DNA of 37,209 bases. Source: Actinomycetes bacterium (GTDB lineage Bacteria; Actinomycetota; Actinomycetes; S36-B12). Location: positions 70,864 through 108,072 of the forward strand of contig JAHEIZ010000090.1 of the NCBI GenBank assembly GCA_024639145.1, in the 5' to 3' direction. Positions 14,203 to 22,606 of the stretch are shown here, one piece after another (the stretch's first letter is position 1; each line of letters starts with the position of its first letter). A program made the position numbers and the translations under genes. The notes under the pieces were generated by a model. The model saw nothing but the letters and a program-made list of their open reading frames with translations. It made no database searches and had not been told where the DNA came from.

Positions 14203-14361
14203 CTAGCCGTCAGCCTCCGCCGCGGGCACCGTGAAGTTATCCGGACCCGTGTTGGTGTACGAATCGGTAATCGCAAAGGCGCTAGGAGAAAGCACTACGC
14301 AAGCAGAGACCAGCGCAACAGACATCACTGTTGCCGAAAAGGCCCGTGGGCTTCTTGCCAT
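14203..14361 (-). CDS. Small secreted peptide precursor (52 aa)
   Basis: A short gene on the minus strand with a strong ribosome-binding site AAGGAG eight bases before the ATG (14361-14359). The product begins MARSPRAFSATVMSVALVSA, an Arg-containing n-region and hydrophobic core, and a signal-peptidase site is likely after PSAFA (residue 30). This leaves a mature peptide of about 22 residues starting ITDSYTNTGPD and ending in an acidic EADG. There is no Cys in the mature part and no similarity I recognise. It lies between genes for secreted proteins, convergent with the 12422 gene and divergent from the 14562 gene. A role as extracellular signal for one of the sensors is conceivable but only inferred; it could equally be a small secreted structural peptide. 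Confidence 0.65.
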   Translation of the reverse strand: MARSPRAFSATVMSVALVSACVVLSPSAFAITDSYTNTGPDNFTVPAAEADG

Positions 14362-14483
14362 GTGCGGTTCTCCTTAAATCTGCGACGGAGCACTGGATTA
14401 ATGACGTTGAGGTACGTGACACGCAAACTAAATGGGTCAGGAATTATGAGCGATCAGCGAGTTCCCCAAAAACGTCGGTGAAA

Positions 14484-14497
14484 GACGGATATCCGTC
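14484..14497. promoter_or_regulatory. Perfect 14-bp palindrome upstream of 14562
   Basis: GACGGATATCCGTC is centred 59.5 bp before GATTCT (14550-14555), the proposed -10 of the secreted-protein gene at 14562. That is close to the distal-box distance of TCS1 (58.5 bp), but no proximal box is seen. A fourth regulator specificity is possible. Confidence 0.4.
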
Positions 14498-14561
14498 GTT
14501 TGAGGCCTCGCTAGGGCAAAAGCGAGTGGCTGTCGCGCAATTCGGTTGCGATTCTGTCCAT

Positions 14562-16538
14562 GTGAATCGCGCAAAGGAACTGATCTCCTCCTCGGGGGTG
14601 CTCCGTCGAGAAGCGAAGTCCTCGCGCCTTCGTCGCGCCGGCGTGCTCACGTTGATCATTAGTTGCCTCGGCGCGCTCGTGATGGCTGCTCCAGCTCGGG
14701 CCGATGCGATCGTGTCGACGATCACGGGTTTCGACGAGCCACGAGGCGTAGCTGTCCTGCCCGATGGCACTGCCGCTTATGTCGTCAACCGCCACGTCAC
14801 GAGTCCGGCAACAGCACCCTCGATCTCAAAGATCAGGACTTCGGATAACACGATCATCGCGACCATCAGCCTCACGGGCTACAACAACCCCGTGGGCATA
14901 GCGGTGACGCCTGACGGTTCAAAGTTGTATGTGGATGCCAACAACGGCACAACCGATGCGCTGGTGGAAATTTCCACGGCAACTGACACAGTGACGGGTT
15001 TTATCCCTACCGCGGCGCTCACAGGCAAAGAGGGTCTTTCCGTGAATCCTGCGGGGACGCGGGCGTATGTGGCGATGGGAACTGGCGGAGTCGCGGTCAT
15101 GGACTTGACGACGAATCCAGTAACTCGGCTCAGACTTATCCTCACGGGCACTGGCAAGTATTACTCCGCCACCACAGTGAGCAATGACGGCACAAAGCTT
15201 TTCGTTACTAACGCAACCGAAGGAAGCGTTCTGGTCCTTAACGCCACCTCCACCCCCGAAGCTCTCATCACGACTTTCACCGGATTCGTGAATCCCTCTG
15301 CTATCGCAATGACTCCCGACGGGAGCCAGATTCACGTGGCCAATATGTCAAATACTGGCTCTGTCTCAATCCTGGACTCCACCACCTACGCGTTGATATC
15401 TACCGTCACAGGATTCAATCGGCCAGCCGGAATCGCCTTCACGCCCAACGGCGAGCAGGCCTATGTCACGAATTCGAACAACACCATCGTCGCCGGGCAG
15501 GCCGCCCCTTACAGCGTCTCTGTCACCTCGCGCAGCTACCAGATCAGTTTCGACGGAAATGGGTTTACCTCAGGCACCGTGCCGTCGTCGGGCACCTTTA
15601 CTACCGGCGGCAGCGCTTTCACTGTGCCCGACAACACCGGTGCACTAGCCATCGCCGGTTACACGTTTAACGGATGGAACACTCGCGCGGGCGGCACCGG
15701 GACGAGTTACGGCCCGCGCACCGCCAATCTGACGTACTCCGCGGCAGCCAACAACACACTCTTCGCACAGTGGACGGCCAATCAGTACTCGATCACATTC
15801 AGTGGCAACGGTGCGAGCACTGGCTCGCCGCCAGGCGCCGGCACCTACACAACGGGTGGCACTGCATACGCAGTGCCGGGCAACACCGGTGTCTTGGATA
15901 ATCCCGGCTACTCTTTTGCGGGCTGGAATACGCGAGCCGATGGCACTGGCACCGCCTATGGCCCCGGCACCGCAAACACCACGTACTCCGGTCTTGCTGC
16001 ACTCCCGCTCTTCGCGAAGTGGACAGCCGGAACCTTCCCCATCACCTTTAACCCGAACGGGGCGCTCAGCGGCGTTGTCCCGAACAGTGGCTCCTACACG
16101 ACCGGCGGCCCTGCTTACCAAGTGCCAGGCAACGACGGAAACCTGGAGCGTGAGGGGTATGCCTTTGGCGGTTGGAATACCCGAGCTGACGGCGCAGGCA
16201 CCACGTATGGCCCCGATGCGATTGACACTGATTATGCGCAAGGTGCACCCTTGCCACTTTTCGCGATCTGGAACAGCCTCGAGATCCCCATTGATAACAC
16301 GATCTGGTATCAGTCGTACGGCCGAGCCACTGCCGATGTGGAGTGCGCTTCGGGCTACACCGCCTCGTGGGCGCAATGGCCGAACGACCGTCGCGGCGGA
16401 TACGTGTGCAATGCAGCGGTCTACGCCTACCACCCTGGCGATCTGGTGACCGGCTACCGGCAACTGCACAGGTCTCGCATGGCGAGCGACAGCATGACCT
16501 CCGAGGCAACGACACCGCCTAGATCACGAGTGAGATGA
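14562..16538 (+). CDS. Secreted YVTN-type propeller with three InlB-type repeats
   Basis: A 658-residue exported protein. The start is taken as GTG 14562 because GATTCT and exactly six bases precede it, the leaderless layout seen across this window; the frame stays open to 14331. Basic n-region to residue 26, hydrophobic core 27-42, cleavage near ARA-D (about 47). Residues 50-325 are YVTN/SMP30-like beta-propeller blades (PDGSKLYV, PDGSQIHVAN, PNGEQAYVTN). Three Listeria-Bacteroides (InlB B/Flg_new) repeats follow at about 325-405, 406-487 and 488-570, each ending GWNTRA...LFAxW. A Cys-containing module (575-625, NTIWYQSYGRATADVECASG) is shared with the next gene. The stop overlaps the next start (ATGA), so the two form an operon. 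Probably surface-binding. Confidence 0.75.
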   Translation: MNRAKELISSSGVLRREAKSSRLRRAGVLTLIISCLGALVMAAPARADAIVSTITGFDEPRGVAVLPDGTAAYVVNRHVTSPATAPSISKIRTSDNTIIATISLTGYNNPVGIAVTPDGSKLYVDANNGTTDALVEISTATDTVTGFIPTAALTGKEGLSVNPAGTRAYVAMGTGGVAVMDLTTNPVTRLRLILTGTGKYYSATTVSNDGTKLFVTNATEGSVLVLNATSTPEALITTFTGFVNPSAIAMTPDGSQIHVANMSNTGSVSILDSTTYALISTVTGFNRPAGIAFTPNGEQAYVTNSNNTIVAGQAAPYSVSVTSRSYQISFDGNGFTSGTVPSSGTFTTGGSAFTVPDNTGALAIAGYTFNGWNTRAGGTGTSYGPRTANLTYSAAANNTLFAQWTANQYSITFSGNGASTGSPPGAGTYTTGGTAYAVPGNTGVLDNPGYSFAGWNTRADGTGTAYGPGTANTTYSGLAALPLFAKWTAGTFPITFNPNGALSGVVPNSGSYTTGGPAYQVPGNDGNLEREGYAFGGWNTRADGAGTTYGPDAIDTDYAQGAPLPLFAIWNSLEIPIDNTIWYQSYGRATADVECASGYTASWAQWPNDRRGGYVCNAAVYAYHPGDLVTGYRQLHRSRMASDSMTSEATTPPRSRVR

Positions 16539-17413
16539 GAAGAGAAATGACCTTCGCGAAACGCACCTCTACAACTTACAAGTCGAGGCTTTGCGCCGCG
16601 GCATTGGCAGTGATCGCCGTCGGGATGTGGTCAACAGCCACTCCTGCCATGGCCGCGACTGTTAGTGATCAAGATGGCTACCTCGTCCCCCCACCACCTA
16701 GGCAACTGTACAATCAAGCCGCCGCAAGGAATTTACCGGTCGCGCAAACATTCACTGCAGGTATCACGGGTGCACTCACGAATGTGGATTTATCTTTAAC
16801 GAAACAAGGCACCGGCGTCGGAGCCTCGGTCAGTATCTACAAGACAACTGCAGGAATTCCTGACTGCGCCTTGGCAACTGCGGATATTGATCCGAGCCAA
16901 ATTCCGACGTCTATCATTCCAATCCCAACCCAACACAATGGCATCACCTTTTCCGCTCCAGCACAGGTTCAAGCTGGAACGCAGTACGCCATCGTCGTTT
17001 CCTCCAGTAGCCTCCCGGGCAACACGATGTGGTGGAGCGGTTATAGCGACGGTCAATATTTGGGCGGTACGCCTTTCAGGGTCCAGAACCTTGGCGGGCC
17101 GTGGGTGCCCTTATCGGGCTCAGTCGCATCGGGCGATTTCACCTTCGCAACGTCGGTGGATTCGAGTATTACAGGCGTCAGCGTCTGCGGTTCCTCGGGA
17201 GGTGGCGGCGCCGAGATCGTCGACAACACGCTCTGGTATCAGTCGTACGGCCGAGCCACTGCTGCTAGTGAGTGCACTTCGGGCTACACCGGCTCGTGGG
17301 CGGAGTGGGCCAATGACAACCGCGGCGGGTATGTCTGTAATCGCGCCGTCTACAGCTATCACCCCCAAGATGACCCCAAGGGAGTCTTCTTCGGCACCTG
17401 GCGAGCCGAATGA
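16535..17413 (+). CDS. Secreted anchor-type protein with WYQSYGRAT module
   Basis: A 292-residue exported protein whose ATG overlaps the preceding stop codon; ATG 16547 is an alternative start. Signal peptide core at about 20-34, cleavage near AMA-A (about 41). Residues 60-220 (AQTFTAGITGALTNVDLSL to FTFATSVDSS) look like a jelly-roll domain of the choice-of-anchor type. The C-terminal part (232-285) repeats the module of the previous protein: NTLWYQSYGRATAASECTSG, then WAEWANDNRGGYVCN and an aromatic tail. Two Cys in this module could form a disulfide. The two neighbours share only this end, pointing to a common partner or attachment role for it. I do not know its function. Confidence 0.75.
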   Translation: MRREMTFAKRTSTTYKSRLCAAALAVIAVGMWSTATPAMAATVSDQDGYLVPPPPRQLYNQAAARNLPVAQTFTAGITGALTNVDLSLTKQGTGVGASVSIYKTTAGIPDCALATADIDPSQIPTSIIPIPTQHNGITFSAPAQVQAGTQYAIVVSSSSLPGNTMWWSGYSDGQYLGGTPFRVQNLGGPWVPLSGSVASGDFTFATSVDSSITGVSVCGSSGGGGAEIVDNTLWYQSYGRATAASECTSGYTGSWAEWANDNRGGYVCNRAVYSYHPQDDPKGVFFGTWRAE

Positions 17414-17868
17414 GGATGACTCGAGGATCCGACGTTGGGGTGACGGTGAAATGCACTCCGTCCGCACTGACTGATCTCGGCGGATTGGTTCCTGCCATCA
17501 CGAGATGAGATGAACGCGATGTGCAACTACTCGAGAAAGCCTTCCACTCCGCTGCCGCCGTCTGTGGATTGCTTTGGCGTGTACCCGGGAACGATTCAGT
17601 CCCCTGGCTTCGCAACGAGTGTCGACGGCTTCAGATCGCAGAATTCAGTTTCCAGCCGTTGCTACGGGACCTCGATGCAAACGCCAGGCCCACCAAACTA
17701 CCCATACGCGTACTCCCAAAGCCGGGGGGACTCGGTAGCCGGGGGGATCTCAGGCCGCCTGAAGAGAAATCCTGCTTCTGACACATACGCTTCCGTTCTT
17801 GCGTAGTTTCCGTTGTTATGGTCACACTCGCGTTGGCCTCCGCGTCGCGGAGTTGGCAGGGTGTAGTT
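17414..17868. other. 455-bp region before TCS3, weak coding signal
   Basis: A 98-codon frame at 17510-17806 (Pro/Ser/Tyr-rich, starts MNAMCNYSRKPSTPLPP) has a weak ribosome-binding site and no recognisable domain. I consider it doubtful and do not list it as a gene. CGCAGAATTC next to AGTTTCC (17637-17653) repeats pieces of the TCS3-linked motif. TGCGTAGTTTCCGT (17800-17813) is a 14-base reverse-complement match to that motif. Confidence 0.4.
17800..17813 (-). promoter_or_regulatory. TCS3-linked motif, inverted copy upstream of regulator
   Basis: On the minus strand this reads ACGGAAACTACGCA, identical over 14 bases to the motif at 20449-20462 and 22540-22553. It lies 56-69 bases before the preferred regulator start (17869) and suggests autoregulation of TCS3. 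Confidence 0.6.
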
Positions 17869-18507
17869 ATGGACACCACCTTTCATGGGCGCGTACTGCT
17901 CGTCGAAGACGAGGAGTTCACTCGAAGCCTGTTGGTCGACGGTCTCCAGCGCTTGGGCATCGAAGTATGTGGTGCGGCATCCATCTCTGAGGCGCTCGAT
18001 GTAATGGCGGAGTTTGATCCGCATGTCGTCATCAGCGATCTCAATCTCGGGCCTGGCCCCAGTGGTGCCGCACTCCTTAGTCGCATCGCCGATGAGTATC
18101 CCTGGATAGGACTAATCGCCCTCACTGCGCATTCATCACCCGAACTTGCCATTTCTGATGGCCGCACACTTCCCGAGTCAGTTGTCTACGTGGTGAAGTC
18201 CACCCTGCAGTCGGTTTCCGACCTGGTGCCGCTGACTCTCGCGGCAATTTCCAATCTTCAGGTTGTCAGCATGCCCATTGCGAACAATCAGCGAGTGCTT
18301 ACCGCGGTGCAAGGCGATGTTCTGCGCCTGATTGCTGAAGGCCTCTCCAATGCCGGCATAGCGGATGCGCGTGGTATTTCAGTGCGCGCAGCCGAAAGTC
18401 AGGTCGTACGAATCTTTGCAGCGCTCGGTATCGAGTCTGATCCTCACGTGAATGCGCGCGTGAAGGCCGTCCGGATGTGGCAGCAGGGCCAGATCATTGT
18501 CCGATAG
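17869..18507 (+). CDS. TCS3 response regulator, LuxR-type output
   Basis: A 212-residue regulator. The receiver has acidic pocket LLVEDEE, phosphoacceptor Asp in VVISDLNLG and Lys in YVVKST. The LuxR-type helix-turn-helix at about 140-195 includes DVLRLIAEGLSNAGIADARG, then ISVRAAESQVVRIF. ATG 17869 is preferred because the receiver fold begins eight residues later and CAGGGT plus six bases precede it. ATG 17818, after TAGTTT plus eight bases, would add 17 residues. It overlaps the kinase gene by 11 bases. The domain is only modestly similar to the other two regulators of the window (different recognition helix), in line with a different DNA motif. Confidence 0.85.
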   Translation: MDTTFHGRVLLVEDEEFTRSLLVDGLQRLGIEVCGAASISEALDVMAEFDPHVVISDLNLGPGPSGAALLSRIADEYPWIGLIALTAHSSPELAISDGRTLPESVVYVVKSTLQSVSDLVPLTLAAISNLQVVSMPIANNQRVLTAVQGDVLRLIAEGLSNAGIADARGISVRAAESQVVRIFAALGIESDPHVNARVKAVRMWQQGQIIVR

Positions 18508-20305
18508 GTCGTCTGCCACGAGATTTCTCGCGGCAACCCGGCGTGAAATCCGTATCCCGCAATGGCGTGTCTTGCTTTGCGGCGAGTGGTCTTTGTCTTT
18601 AAGCGTCTGGCTTCTGCAGAGTGTGTTTGGGGTTGCGATTCTTGCTGTGCGACTTCGTGAGCTCGGAATTGCTTCGGAGGGTTATGGCATCACGCTCGTG
18701 ATCGGCCCGCTGGGCTCCGGACTCGTGTTGTGGTTGGCCAGTCGAACGATCCTGCGCAACCGTTCGGTCGGCTTGGCGCAACCATGGCTAGTGCTTGTTG
18801 TGTGGGTTCTCGCGAACGTATTCCGGGGTCTAGCCGCTGCGGGATTCGGTGTTGCTCAGATCTCGCCTATGGCCGTCGCGGGGCACATCGCATTCAGTGT
18901 TCTGTGGACAGCGATCTTCACTTACCTGGTCGCATCTGCACAATACTTCCGTGACCGCTCGCAAGAGATTGCTGAGGTGATCACTGCAACGGCGCGCTAT
19001 GAGGAGGAGAAGGTCGACCTCCTTCAACGGGAGCGTCAACGTCTTCTCGAGATAGTCGAAGAGGAGTTATTGCCCTCACTTGTCTCGTTGAACAGCGACG
19101 TTGACAAGCTTGCGGTGACCGATGATCGACGAGCCTGGGCGGCTCAGGCTGATCGAGTGGGTGGGCTCTTGATCGAGCGGGTGCGCTCTGTCAGCCGCCC
19201 GACAGGTCTGGCGGGGGAGTCGACTCAGCTGCGCCACGAGGGGATAGCCCCGCCGCAGCGACGCCTGCACAACGTGTGGGAAGACGCCAAAACTGCTGAG
19301 GCATCTGTGGCATCGAGTTTGTTGCTCTTCCTCGCTTGCGGGCTACTCACTCTCATCCCGCGGGTGGGCCTGGCGGGGTACCCCTTTCTCGCCTGCGTAG
19401 GTGTGAGCGCAATACCTCTTCTGCTCATCGCGCGAGGTGTTGTGCATCGCGTGCCTCCCGGCTGGTTGCATGCGGTTGTGCTCATCAGCAGTTATCTACT
19501 GATCGGGCTGCTCATCGGACGGATCTCCGAGTGGTTTCCCGGTAGTGGCCAAGTAGCGTCAACGAGTGCCCTGGTAGCCGCCGTCGCACTGTTCGCCACG
19601 CTCACCGGAGTAGGGGCGTCGCTCGTGCGTCAGCATCAACGTCGGTGGGATGAGCGGTATGCCACACAGGTGACTGCTCTCGAGCGTTACGAGGCGATGA
19701 GCTCTGATTTGGACAGGGAGCAGTTAGAGATTCAACGGCAGATGTCGCACCTGCTGCATGGGCCAGTGCAAGGAAATCTGGCAGCGCTGACCTTGGCACT
19801 TCGAGTTCATTCCGCTTTGACGGAGGGAGAGTTTCTCGCCGGGCGCGCAGTGGTGGTAGCGCGCGTGAAGCGTTTGATCGAGGATGCCCTCGACACGTTG
19901 AGGGGGATCCTCGAAGAGCCAGGGGCCAGAGCACTTAACTTCGTCGACGACCTCTCCACGCTCACGAATGCATGGCGCGGGCTGATGAAAATTGAGGTCT
20001 TTCTTTCCCCGCAGGCTTCTCGCGTGTTGTCGGGCAATTCCGATCTTGCACGCACGGCATTAGGAATCGTGGAAGAGGGCGTCACTAACGCCAGCCGGCA
20101 CGGTAATGCTCGCAATACAAGTGTCAGCGTGACCCTTCTCAGTGAACAAGTCGTGACGATTCAACTCGACAACGACGGCTACCCATTGCCCGCGAAGATC
20201 AAGGCGGGATTTGGGCTCAAGTCCATCGAGGCAAGTGGTGGTCGATGGACCTTGACCCAAGAGCAGTCGGGGCGCACCCGGCTCACAGCGACAGTGTCCA
20301 TCTAG
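18497..20305 (+). CDS. TCS3 sensor kinase with duplicated membrane/helical unit
   Basis: A 602-residue sensor kinase, much longer than the other two (379 and 384). Residues about 20-150 contain about four membrane segments followed by a long charged helix (QRERQRLLEIVEEELLPSLV). A second set of about four membrane segments (about 270-375) follows, and then a helix ending MSHLLHGPVQGNLAALTLAL, the HisKA_3-type phosphoacceptor site (His at about 419). The HATPase shows EEGVTNASRHG (N-box) and LDNDGYPLPAKIKAGFGLKS. The first helix looks like a degenerate phosphoacceptor helix without His, so the protein seems to be an internal duplication of membrane unit plus helix. The start is TTG 18497, overlapping the regulator stop; no better start lies nearby. 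Confidence 0.82.
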   Translation: MSDRSSATRFLAATRREIRIPQWRVLLCGEWSLSLSVWLLQSVFGVAILAVRLRELGIASEGYGITLVIGPLGSGLVLWLASRTILRNRSVGLAQPWLVLVVWVLANVFRGLAAAGFGVAQISPMAVAGHIAFSVLWTAIFTYLVASAQYFRDRSQEIAEVITATARYEEEKVDLLQRERQRLLEIVEEELLPSLVSLNSDVDKLAVTDDRRAWAAQADRVGGLLIERVRSVSRPTGLAGESTQLRHEGIAPPQRRLHNVWEDAKTAEASVASSLLLFLACGLLTLIPRVGLAGYPFLACVGVSAIPLLLIARGVVHRVPPGWLHAVVLISSYLLIGLLIGRISEWFPGSGQVASTSALVAAVALFATLTGVGASLVRQHQRRWDERYATQVTALERYEAMSSDLDREQLEIQRQMSHLLHGPVQGNLAALTLALRVHSALTEGEFLAGRAVVVARVKRLIEDALDTLRGILEEPGARALNFVDDLSTLTNAWRGLMKIEVFLSPQASRVLSGNSDLARTALGIVEEGVTNASRHGNARNTSVSVTLLSEQVVTIQLDNDGYPLPAKIKAGFGLKSIEASGGRWTLTQEQSGRTRLTATVSI

Positions 20306-20447
20306 GGACTCATCCTTTTCGCGTCAACCAGCGAAGGTCACCGTGGTCACAGCCCGCGGTAGCCGCGGCGGGCGCAGCGCCAACACCGGCCGCAGCCAGT
20401 GCCACGACGCCCCCAAAATGGGACATAGTCTCCGAGCAAGAATCTAA

Positions 20448-20468
20448 GACGGAAACTACGCAGAATTC
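20448..20468 (+). promoter_or_regulatory. TCS3-linked 21-bp motif, copy 1
   Basis: The 21 bases with core GGAAACTACGCAGAATTC recur identically at 22539-22559. Both end exactly 48 bases before the start codon of a secreted-protein gene (20516 and 22607). Both are followed, at the same distances, by GTTTGC and an xAnnnT hexamer (CAACCT 20504-20509, GAGCCT 22595-22600) six bases before the start codon. The imperfect dyad GGAAACTAC/GCAGAATTC may be the regulator site. Confidence 0.75.
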
Positions 20469-20515
20469 GTGTCGCCGTGTTTGCCCAGGCGAGTCTCGGT
20501 GGGCAACCTTGAACT

Positions 20516-22519
20516 GTGATAACTATCCGCAAGCCCCACCGATCGCCGCTCCGCGCGGTTTTCGTGGATGGCGGGCTCATGCGCGCCCTGGTGGGCAAAA
20601 CGTCGGCGATGGCACGCGCCGGTGTGGTGATGGCGCTGCTGCTCGTGGCAGTGCTTAGCGGGGCGCAGCTTGCTAACGCGGCAGACTCCTGGAGCACTCC
20701 AGTCGACCTGTCCACCATTGGCGAAGACGCGGCAATCCCGCAGGTTGCGATGTCCGGCAGCACCGTCATTATCACCTGGTACCAGTACAGCGGGCCCCAC
20801 GCAATTGTGCAGTACGCGCGCTCCACTGACGGTGGGGCGACCTGGAGCGATCCTGTAAGCCTGTCGGACACCAGCTACGACTCTTACAACCCGCAGGTCG
20901 CGATGTCAGGCAGTACCGCAATCATCACCTGGTACCAGAACAACGGATCCCATGACATTGTGCAATCGAAGACCTCTAGTACTGGTGGGGCGACCTGGAT
21001 CTTGCCGACAGTGGACCTGTCGGACACCAGCCACGACGCTTACAGCCCGCAGGTCGCGATGTCAGGCAGTACCGCAATCATCACCTGGCACCAGTACGAC
21101 GGATCTCATGAAATTGTGCAGTCGCGGACCTCCTCCGACGGCGGGGTGGGCTGGGATCGGGAAGTGGACCTGTCGAACAGTACGCAGGACGCTTTCGACC
21201 CGCAGATCGCGATGTCTGGAAGCACCGCAATCATCACCTGGAAGTGGTTCGACGGATCTAATTACATCGTGCAATCGAAGACCTCCAGTGACGGTGGGGC
21301 GACCTGGATCTTGCCGACAGTGGACCTGTCGGTCAGCAGGCAGGACGCTTTCGACCCGCAGGTCGCGATGTCGGGTAGCACCGCAATCATCACCTGGTTT
21401 CAGTACAACGGATTCTATGACGTTGTGCAATCGAAGACCTCCACTGACGGTGGGGCGACCTGGATCTTGCCGACAGTGGACCTGTCGGTCAGCGGGCAGG
21501 ACGCTCACGCCCCGCAGATCGCGATGTCGGGCAGCACCGCAATCATCACCTGGTTTCAGTACGACGGATCTAATTACATTGTGCAATCGAAGACCTCCAG
21601 TGACGGTGGGGCGACCTGGATCTTGCCGACAGTGGACCTGTCGGTCAGCGGGCAGGACGCTTTCTACCCGCAGGTCGCGATGTCGGGCAGCACTGCAATC
21701 ATTACCTGGTACCAGTACGGCGGGCCTAACAATATTGTGGCGTCCGTGCGCTCTAGTGACGGTGGCGCAACCTGGAGCTCGCCAGTAGACGTGTCAGCTA
21801 GCGGTAGGGACCCTCTCTTCCCGCAGGTTGCGATGTCTGACAGTGCCGCAATCATCACCTGGAACCGATACAACGGATCCAACAACATTGTGCAGTCGTC
21901 GTACGCCACCGCAACCACCAATACCGCGGATGCGTCGGTTCCTCGGTCGGAGCTCAGATTCGTGCTGCCTAATGGCCGCGAGTGTTCGTCGATTAGTCCG
22001 CAGATAGTCGTGAACTTCACTCAGTTTCAGTTGCCGGGGGATCAAGCGAATTGCCGTACGCCTGGTGCGGTGATCACGGGTTGGAGGATTCCGGGGCAGT
22101 CGTGGGCGTTTGGTCCGTCAGGAATTGTGAACGTGATTGATTCGCAGACGTTTACTGCAGTGCTTCGTGAGCCAGTGGTGCGCATCGTGTTGGATGCGAA
22201 CGTCGCTGCCGAGGATGCGTGCACTGTGAGTGGCGCAACATCGGCCTCATCGGTTCCTGTCGATCAACGTGCCGTGACCCTTTTCCTGCAACGAAAAGAC
22301 ATGACGACTCCTGGCCGGCCAGATCAGCCAGCTTTGGTCAGTTATCTGATGCCCAGCGCACCGCCGTGCTCGCCTCTTGGCTATCGCTTCACCAGTTGGA
22401 ACACCGCAGGTAAAGGCACGGGAACACAAGTGAGTGCGGCCGCTGCGCTACCTACTTCATTAACTGATACTGCCAACACTGTGCGCCTATTTGCCCAGTG
22501 GGCTCGCGTCACGCAGTAA
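20516..22519 (+). CDS. Secreted BNR-repeat protein with C-terminal domain B
   Basis: A 667-residue exported protein starting at GTG 20516, six bases after CAACCT (leaderless). Long n-region, hydrophobic core at about 34-50, cleavage near ANA-A (about 55). Residues 57-465 are about eight repeats of 51-53 residues, each with an Asp-box-like SSDGGATWxxPVDLS and a strand PQVAMSGSTAIITWYQYxG, as in sialidase-like beta-propellers. No sialidase catalytic residues can be assigned. Domain B (480-667) has four to five Cys and ends like an InlB repeat (GYRFTSWNTAGKGTGTQ, then FAQW). It is shared with the proteins at 22607 and 26494. The TCS3-linked motif lies upstream, right after the TCS3 kinase gene. 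Confidence 0.85.
   Translation: MITIRKPHRSPLRAVFVDGGLMRALVGKTSAMARAGVVMALLLVAVLSGAQLANAADSWSTPVDLSTIGEDAAIPQVAMSGSTVIITWYQYSGPHAIVQYARSTDGGATWSDPVSLSDTSYDSYNPQVAMSGSTAIITWYQNNGSHDIVQSKTSSTGGATWILPTVDLSDTSHDAYSPQVAMSGSTAIITWHQYDGSHEIVQSRTSSDGGVGWDREVDLSNSTQDAFDPQIAMSGSTAIITWKWFDGSNYIVQSKTSSDGGATWILPTVDLSVSRQDAFDPQVAMSGSTAIITWFQYNGFYDVVQSKTSTDGGATWILPTVDLSVSGQDAHAPQIAMSGSTAIITWFQYDGSNYIVQSKTSSDGGATWILPTVDLSVSGQDAFYPQVAMSGSTAIITWYQYGGPNNIVASVRSSDGGATWSSPVDVSASGRDPLFPQVAMSDSAAIITWNRYNGSNNIVQSSYATATTNTADASVPRSELRFVLPNGRECSSISPQIVVNFTQFQLPGDQANCRTPGAVITGWRIPGQSWAFGPSGIVNVIDSQTFTAVLREPVVRIVLDANVAAEDACTVSGATSASSVPVDQRAVTLFLQRKDMTTPGRPDQPALVSYLMPSAPPCSPLGYRFTSWNTAGKGTGTQVSAAAALPTSLTDTANTVRLFAQWARVTQ
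20984..21760 (+). repeat. Tandem 156-bp coding repeats (BNR units)
   Basis: The segment beginning GGTGGGGCGACCTGGATCTT starts at 20984, 21293, 21449 and 21605; the last three are 156 bp apart and almost identical. Units further 5' and 3' are more diverged. This pattern suggests recent unequal exchange or slipped mispairing that changes propeller blade number. Confidence 0.85.
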
Positions 22520-22538
22520 CTCCCCGCTCTCCAGCGGT

Positions 22539-22559
22539 GACGGAAACTACGCAGAATTC
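22539..22559 (+). promoter_or_regulatory. TCS3-linked 21-bp motif, copy 2
   Basis: Identical to 20448-20468 and at the same 48-base distance from the start codon (22607). It is followed by GTTTGC ten bases later and GAGCCT six bases before ATG. Confidence 0.75.
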
Positions 22560-22606
22560 CTCCGCTGTGGTTTGCTCTCCCTCAAGTAGTGCGAGAGCCT
22601 AAACAC

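Noticed and set aside
17510-17806. 98-codon frame upstream of TCS3 as a gene
   Set aside because: Weak ribosome-binding site, no domain or signal peptide, low-complexity Pro/Ser/Tyr composition, and its end overlaps the regulator's motif; recorded only as doubtful.
20700-21900. Regular repeats suggesting a CRISPR array
   Set aside because: The period is 156 bp, the repeats are in frame and encode BNR propeller blades, and there are no short unique spacers or cas genes.
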